This document shows positions 7,258-10,748 of a DNA stretch of 10,748 nucleotides, piece after piece. The DNA is taken from assembly GCA_030599705.1 (NCBI GenBank), contig JAUVNM010000029.1, forward strand, positions 1-10,748, in the 5' to 3' direction. Made by a program: the position numbers and the translations under genes. The stretch is from Gammaproteobacteria bacterium (lineage in GTDB: Bacteria > Pseudomonadota > Gammaproteobacteria > UBA9214). Position 1 is the first letter of the stretch. The number at the start of each line of letters is the position of its first letter. The notes below the pieces were generated by a model that saw only the letters and a list, made by a program, of their open reading frames with translations, was not told the DNA's origin and searched no databases.

Positions 7258-7261
7258 CAGG

Positions 7262-8113
7262 ATGGCGAAGCATGCGGGCGTACTCTATGTCGTGGCGACG
7301 CCTATCGGGAATCTGCGGGATATTTCCACCCGGGCGCTCGATACCCTGAGGCGGGTTGCCCGTATTGCTGCCGAGGATACCCGGCACAGCAAAAAACTCC
7401 TGTCACATTACGGCATCGGCACCCCGATGACGGCGTTGCATGAGCATAACGAAGCGGAGCAATCAGCCATGCTCCTGAAATTGCTCGAGTCAGGCGATGA
7501 TCTTGCCCTGATCTCCGATGCCGGAACGCCACTGATCAGCGACCCGGGGTACTTTCTGGTGCATGCGGCCCGCGCTGCCGGCGTGCGCGTGGTGCCGGTG
7601 CCGGGCCCGTCGGCCTGTATCACGGCACTGTCGGCCTCAGGACTTCCATCAGACCGGTTCGTATTCGAGGGGTTTCTGCCGCCCCGGCAGTCGGCACGGC
7701 GCCAGCGTCTCGAAGCGCTGCGTGGTGAGTCCCGTACCCTGGTGTTTTACGAATCGCCACACCGTATCGTCGATAGTCTTGATGATATGGCCGGTGTTTT
7801 CGGTGCTGATCGTCTTGCCGTCGTTGCCCGCGAACTGAGCAAGGTCTACGAGACCATTGAGGATGGTGCGCTCGGTGCGCTGGCTGACTGGCTGATACAA
7901 GACACCAATCAGCAAAAGGGTGAATTTGTCATCCTGGTGCATGGGGCGCCTGACAGGAACAGGGCGGCTATGGATGTACAGGACCTGCAGGTGTTGCAGG
8001 TCCTGTTGCAGGAACTGCCACTGAAACAGGCGGCGGCACTGGCCGCGAAGATCACCGGGGTACCTAAAAACCGGTTATATGAACGGGGCCTTGAAGTAAA
8101 GAAATCCTTGTAG
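7262..8113 (+). CDS. rsmI: 16S rRNA (cytidine(1402)-2'-O)-methyltransferase RsmI
   Basis: RsmI uses S-adenosylmethionine to 2'-O-methylate C1402 of 16S rRNA in the decoding centre, next to the RsmH modification. The 283-residue protein (E. coli about 286) is a tetrapyrrole-methylase-fold enzyme. Visible motifs are ATPIGNLRD (12-20), AEDTRHSKKLL (37-47), LISDAGTPLISDPG (83-96), VPVPGPSA (111-118), FVFEGFLPP (133-141) and FYESPHRI (162-169). A C-terminal helical segment follows a variable linker. The start is fixed by a GGAGGT site 4 nt upstream and by the family's N-terminus. It is divergent from lpoA, as in E. coli and Pseudomonas. The linker region (about residues 239-251, rich in Gln, Leu and Val) is encoded by a perfect 12-bp inverted repeat. 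A strong hairpin follows the stop. Confidence 0.96.
   Translation: MAKHAGVLYVVATPIGNLRDISTRALDTLRRVARIAAEDTRHSKKLLSHYGIGTPMTALHEHNEAEQSAMLLKLLESGDDLALISDAGTPLISDPGYFLVHAARAAGVRVVPVPGPSACITALSASGLPSDRFVFEGFLPPRQSARRQRLEALRGESRTLVFYESPHRIVDSLDDMAGVFGADRLAVVARELSKVYETIEDGALGALADWLIQDTNQQKGEFVILVHGAPDRNRAAMDVQDLQVLQVLLQELPLKQAAALAAKITGVPKNRLYERGLEVKKSL
7978..8006 (+). repeat. Perfect 12-bp hairpin inside rsmI
   Basis: ACAGGACCTGCA (7978-7989) and TGCAGGTCCTGT (7995-8006) are exact reverse complements around a 5-nt GGTGT loop. A further TTGCAGGA follows at 8006-8013. The segment is in frame and encodes the Gln/Leu/Val-rich linker between the methylase fold and the C-terminal helices of RsmI, which is probably tolerant of change. 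The perfection of the stem within coding sequence is what makes it notable; any effect on mRNA stability or transcription is inference. Confidence 0.75.
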
Positions 8114-8152
8114 CGGTAGCCCGGATTCCGCGGCGCTTCATCCGTGCTACCG
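8114..8152. repeat. Imperfect 13-bp hairpin directly after rsmI
   Basis: CGGTAGCCCGGAT (8114-8126) pairs with ATCCGTGCTACCG (8140-8152) with one mismatch and a 13-nt loop. It begins at the base after the rsmI stop codon, so it probably caps the rsmI transcript or slows its decay. It resembles the widespread GTAGCCCGGAT...ATCCGGGCTAC palindromic repeat that I recall from many proteobacterial spacers. There is no T run, so it is not a textbook intrinsic terminator. Confidence 0.7.
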
Positions 8153-8184
8153 AAGGTGTGGAAGGGGCACGAAACGCCAGATTA

Positions 8185-8214
8185 TTGGCATTTTGGCCGG
8201 TTGTAAGGCATTAT
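8185..8214 (+). promoter_or_regulatory. Possible sigma70 promoter for the AAA ATPase gene
   Basis: TTGGCA at 8185-8190 matches the -35 consensus at 5 of 6 positions, and CATTAT at 8209-8214 matches the -10 at 4 of 6, with an 18-nt spacer. It lies about 90 nt before the ATPase start and downstream of the rsmI hairpin. A modest inverted repeat, CAGGGT/ACCCTG (8226-8231 and 8246-8251), would fall in the leader RNA. Such matches occur by chance, so this is only a candidate. Confidence 0.25.
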
Positions 8215-8303
8215 GGTAGGAAAGACAGGGTTGGATCTGGTCAATACCCTGGGAATAATTAAAACCATAAACAAGACAAGGAATATACGGTCGCCCCGAC
8301 ACC

Positions 8304-10304
8304 ATGTACGAGAAATTCTACCGTCTAGGCACCAACCCCTTCAGGCTTACCCCTGATCCGCGGTTCTGCTACAGCCATTCCGGATACCAGCGCGCCTGGG
8401 AATACCTCGCCTATGCCCTCAAGGTTGGCGAGGGATTTATTATCATGACGGGCGGCCCGGGCACCGGCAAGACCACCCTTGCGGAAACCTTCCTGAAAGA
8501 ACTCGAAGTCAGCCGGGTCGCTGCGGAAAGAATCGTTGCACCGAATCTCGGCGCAACGGGACTGTTGCGATCCGTTGCGTATGCATTCGGTATCCCGGCA
8601 GAGGACCGGGACCGGGCGACACTCCGCATTCAAATCGAGCAGTATTTTACCGAGCAGGTCAGGGGTGGCAGGCGGGTACTGCTGATTATCGATGAAGCCC
8701 AGGGTCTGCCGCATTCCGCGCTGGAAGAGCTGCGGCTGCTGGCCGACCTGCACACGCGCGCACAGCCGTTGCTGCAAATATTTCTAATCGGTCAGGAAGA
8801 TTTGCGTGACCTGCTGCAAGTGCCGGACATGGATCAGTTTCAGCAGCGGGTGATCGCAACCTGTCATCTCAAGCCGCTGGCGCTCGCCGAGACATCTGCC
8901 TACATGGAGTACCGCCTGAAACAGGCAGGCTGGAAGGGGGACCCGGAGTTTGACGGGGAAGCTGTCCTTTCCATATATCGTTACAGCCAGGGGATCCCGC
9001 GGCACATAAACAAGATATGCAACCGGCTGCTGCTGTTTGGATATGGCAAGGGAAAGCACACGTTAGTCCAAGAGGATGTCGAGGAAATCTCCGCTGAAAT
9101 GCGGCTTGAGAAGCTGATGCCGATTTGCGGTAATGCGAGCGGCCTGACAGACATGCCGGGAGGCCCGTTCGAAACAACTCCATTGGATAACAACTTGTCG
9201 CTGGACAGCCTGGCGCTCAGGCGTGACGACAGTATGGCCATCGCGATGCATGACCAGGCGGTGGAAGCGGAGCCGCAAGATGAACCGGATTCTTCTTTCA
9301 TCCCGGATGATAGCGGTGACTGGCCCGGGGAAACGTCCACAGAGGCTCCTCGACCTGAGCAACCTGCATGCCAGCCCGCTTTTTTTATATCAATGGCGGA
9401 AAAGGCGGGATTGTTGCGTTACGCCATGGCGGCCGCACGCAGTCTCTCGAATCCTGGCCGCCTGACGGTAATGTCGGTCCTGTTGGTTGCCACCCTGATG
9501 ATTGCTTTTGTCTCAACAGCGGCATTGACAAGCTTTCACGAGACGCAACCGTTCGCTGGTGCTATCACGGTTGCACACGAGCGGACCCGGAACCTGTCGG
9601 AAACAACGGCAACGGGTGACAGGCATGCGGAAACCGTTGAGCAGATTGACGGCCTGCAGGACACCGACATGCCGGTTGCTGAAGATGTCCCGTTTGATTT
9701 CCCGCCGGTGATGCCGGTATCCGCACAGCCTGAACCGCCTGAGGCCCGGTCCGTTGCGGTCGGGCAGCAGCCCCGTGCTGAAACAGCGCTGCCATCTGAA
9801 TCCAGAGAACCTGCACCGGTCGCTGAATCCCGGGGGGCAACGATTACAAGGTTGCTTTCCCTGGCGCGTGAATCACTGGAAGAAGACCGCTTGCTGACAC
9901 CGTCCGGGAACAATGCCTATTACTATTACAACAACGTGCTTGCACTGGATCCCGATAACCGTGCGGCACTTGACGGGGTTGATCGGGTGGCTGGACGCTA
10001 TGCCATGCTGGCCAGGCAAGCAACCGGGCGCGGGGAGTCCAACAGGGCGCGGCTGTTTCTGGAACGCGGACTCCATGTCCAGCCGGCTAACGCTGATCTG
10101 CTGGCGCTCAGGGAAACCATGGACCGGCCGCAGGCAGGGGGGGCTGAAGTGGTTGAGCGATCGGTCGTTGCAGCAACGGGGCAGTCCGAAGTTGCGCCGG
10201 TGGGGCAGCCCGATACCATTTTATTTCAGATAAAAGACTTTCTTGTTAATGGCAGGCATAGCCAGATGAGTCCCGATAACTGGGGAGAAGAGGAAGCCTT
10301 CTGA
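8304..10304 (+). CDS. ExeA/MshM-like AAA ATPase with one membrane segment and C-terminal TPR-like domain
   Basis: The N-terminal third is a GspA/ExeA/MshM-type AAA ATPase. It opens with the family signature MYEKFYRLGTNPFRLTPDP and has Walker A GGPGTGKTT (50-58), Walker B VLLIIDEAQ (125-133), IFLIGQ (159-164) and QQRVIATCHL with a possible arginine finger near 182; all key residues are intact. An acidic, Pro-rich linker follows (about 275-380), then one hydrophobic segment (about 386-408), a second disordered Glu/Pro-rich stretch, and a helical TPR-like module (about 512-605) with NVLALDPDNRAAL and RGLHVQPANADLLAL. ExeA of Aeromonas instead carries a peptidoglycan-binding domain outside the membrane and helps place the type II secretin. 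By analogy the N-terminus is cytoplasmic and the TPR part periplasmic. No secretion or pilus gene is nearby, so the role is unknown. The start follows the family signature; the Shine-Dalgarno is poor. Confidence 0.88.
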   Translation: MYEKFYRLGTNPFRLTPDPRFCYSHSGYQRAWEYLAYALKVGEGFIIMTGGPGTGKTTLAETFLKELEVSRVAAERIVAPNLGATGLLRSVAYAFGIPAEDRDRATLRIQIEQYFTEQVRGGRRVLLIIDEAQGLPHSALEELRLLADLHTRAQPLLQIFLIGQEDLRDLLQVPDMDQFQQRVIATCHLKPLALAETSAYMEYRLKQAGWKGDPEFDGEAVLSIYRYSQGIPRHINKICNRLLLFGYGKGKHTLVQEDVEEISAEMRLEKLMPICGNASGLTDMPGGPFETTPLDNNLSLDSLALRRDDSMAIAMHDQAVEAEPQDEPDSSFIPDDSGDWPGETSTEAPRPEQPACQPAFFISMAEKAGLLRYAMAAARSLSNPGRLTVMSVLLVATLMIAFVSTAALTSFHETQPFAGAITVAHERTRNLSETTATGDRHAETVEQIDGLQDTDMPVAEDVPFDFPPVMPVSAQPEPPEARSVAVGQQPRAETALPSESREPAPVAESRGATITRLLSLARESLEEDRLLTPSGNNAYYYYNNVLALDPDNRAALDGVDRVAGRYAMLARQATGRGESNRARLFLERGLHVQPANADLLALRETMDRPQAGGAEVVERSVVAATGQSEVAPVGQPDTILFQIKDFLVNGRHSQMSPDNWGEEEAF

Positions 10305-10363
10305 GCGGATTTATCCGGGACAGGTGCAACCCACTCGATCAGGGGAAGTACCATGGAATAGGG

Positions 10364-10748
10364 TTACGGGTTGTGCTGTTGCAACGCCCAGGCGACGTGT
10401 TCCCTGACCAGTTCGGAAGAATCACTTCGGCGGCCTTCGAGGGCGGCGATGATTTCCGGGGAGGAGGGCGCATTGCCGAGCGCGACCGCGATATTTCGTA
10501 ACCAGCATTCATAACCGATTCGGTAGATCGCACTGCCCGGCATTCGGGACTCGAATTCCTGCCGGTCCCATGCAAACAGCTGCAACAGCGTACTGGCATC
10601 CAGTCCGTTACGGCTGTGAAAATCATGCTCGTCTGTTGCACCGGCAAAGCGGTTCCAGGGACACACCAGCTGGCAGTCGTCGCAGCCATAGATGCGGTTG
10701 CCGATGAGTGGCCGCAGGTGTTCCGGTATGGAGCCGCGCAGCTCGATG
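10364..10748 (-). CDS. queG: Epoxyqueuosine reductase QueG, C-terminal part (cut by window end)
   Basis: QueG is a cobalamin- and iron-sulfur-dependent enzyme that reduces epoxyqueuosine to queuosine in tRNA, the last step of Q biosynthesis. Reading the minus strand in from the right edge, about 128 codons are open to a TAA at 10364-10366. They begin IELRGSIPEHLRP and include GNRIYGCDDCQLVCPWNRFA, split around 10655-10700. The C-x2-C-x3-C-P motif, with Cys codons at 10682-10684, 10673-10675 and 10661-10663, is the second 4Fe-4S binding site. The remainder, with RNIAVALGNA and REHVAWALQQ, fits the C-terminal HEAT-like repeats. The N-terminal cobalamin-binding part and first cluster lie beyond the window. 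It converges on the ATPase gene across a 59-nt spacer with no clear terminator. Confidence 0.95.
   Translation of the reverse strand, partial: IELRGSIPEHLRPLIGNRIYGCDDCQLVCPWNRFAGATDEHDFHSRNGLDASTLLQLFAWDRQEFESRMPGSAIYRIGYECWLRNIAVALGNAPSSPEIIAALEGRRSDSSELVREHVAWALQQHNP

Larger units (their letters stand above)
6949..7261. other. Divergent lpoA/rsmI intergenic region (313 bp)
   Basis: The spacer must hold promoters for both lpoA and rsmI, but I find no convincing -35/-10 pair on either strand. On the lpoA side there are two modest inverted repeats that would lie in its leader: CGGGT/ACCCG (6985-6989 and 7003-7007) and GCCCCG/CGGGGC (7010-7015 and 7027-7032). The middle is AT-rich (about 7045-7080, with a T7 run). 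Then come the 7079-7103 hairpin, the REP doublet at 7110-7202 and a small perfect hairpin, CGCCGT/ACGGCG, at 7208-7221. No ORF in it looks real. Confidence 0.6.

Noticed and set aside
8160..8210. Sigma54 promoter upstream of the ATPase gene.
   Set aside because: GG/GC pairs with the required 10-nt separation are not present at the candidate TGGCA-like sites.
8114..8303. rnpB (RNase P RNA), which I recall lying downstream of rsmI in some pseudomonads.
   Set aside because: The 190-nt spacer is too short for a bacterial type A RNase P RNA and lacks its conserved segments.
8304..10304. Assignment as ExeA/GspA of a type II secretion system or as an XrtA-associated ATPase.
   Set aside because: Only the ATPase part supports it. 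The C-terminus differs and no secretion or exosortase partner gene is present, so the function is left open.
10305..10363. Intrinsic terminator between the ATPase gene and queG.
   Set aside because: The only stem (CGGAT/ATCCG at 10306-10317) has a 2-nt loop and no T run.

Overview
The window looks like chromosomal housekeeping DNA from a GC-rich, non-enteric gammaproteobacterium. The evidence is two gene blocks whose order is conserved across that class, together with REP-like intergenic repeats of a kind common in pseudomonads and related groups. I cannot name a genus from the sequence.

Layout, left to right. (1) Positions 65-3370, plus strand: yfgM-bamB-der, the block that usually follows hisS. 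It encodes a membrane-anchored chaperone/translocon accessory, a BAM-complex lipoprotein and a double-GTPase ribosome assembly factor. (2) Positions 3371-3464: a convergent spacer holding a nearly perfect inverted pair of palindromic repeats. (3) Positions 3465-6948, minus strand, transcribed lpoA-yraN-diaA/gmhA-dolP: a PBP1A-activating lipoprotein, a nuclease-fold protein of unknown role, a SIS-domain protein and a BON-domain lipoprotein. (4) Positions 6949-7261: a divergent spacer with a strong hairpin and a REP doublet (REPIN-like). (5) Positions 7262-8113, plus: rsmI, the 16S rRNA C1402 2'-O-methyltransferase, divergent from lpoA as in E. coli and Pseudomonas. (6) Positions 8304-10304, plus: a 666-residue ExeA/MshM-like AAA ATPase with one membrane segment and a C-terminal TPR-like module; this is the least understood gene here. 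(7) Positions 10364 to the right edge, minus: the C-terminal part of queG, epoxyqueuosine reductase, cut by the window end.

Taken together the genes serve outer-membrane and peptidoglycan assembly (BamB, DolP, LpoA, YfgM) and ribosome/tRNA maturation (Der, RsmI, QueG). I see no phage, IS, CRISPR, toxin-antitoxin or defence locus, and no clear undescribed system. The points most worth a second look are the ATPase-TPR fusion, the SIS protein that sits in the diaA position but keeps the GmhA active-site residues, a 12-bp perfect hairpin inside rsmI, and several distinct palindromic repeat types in the spacers.
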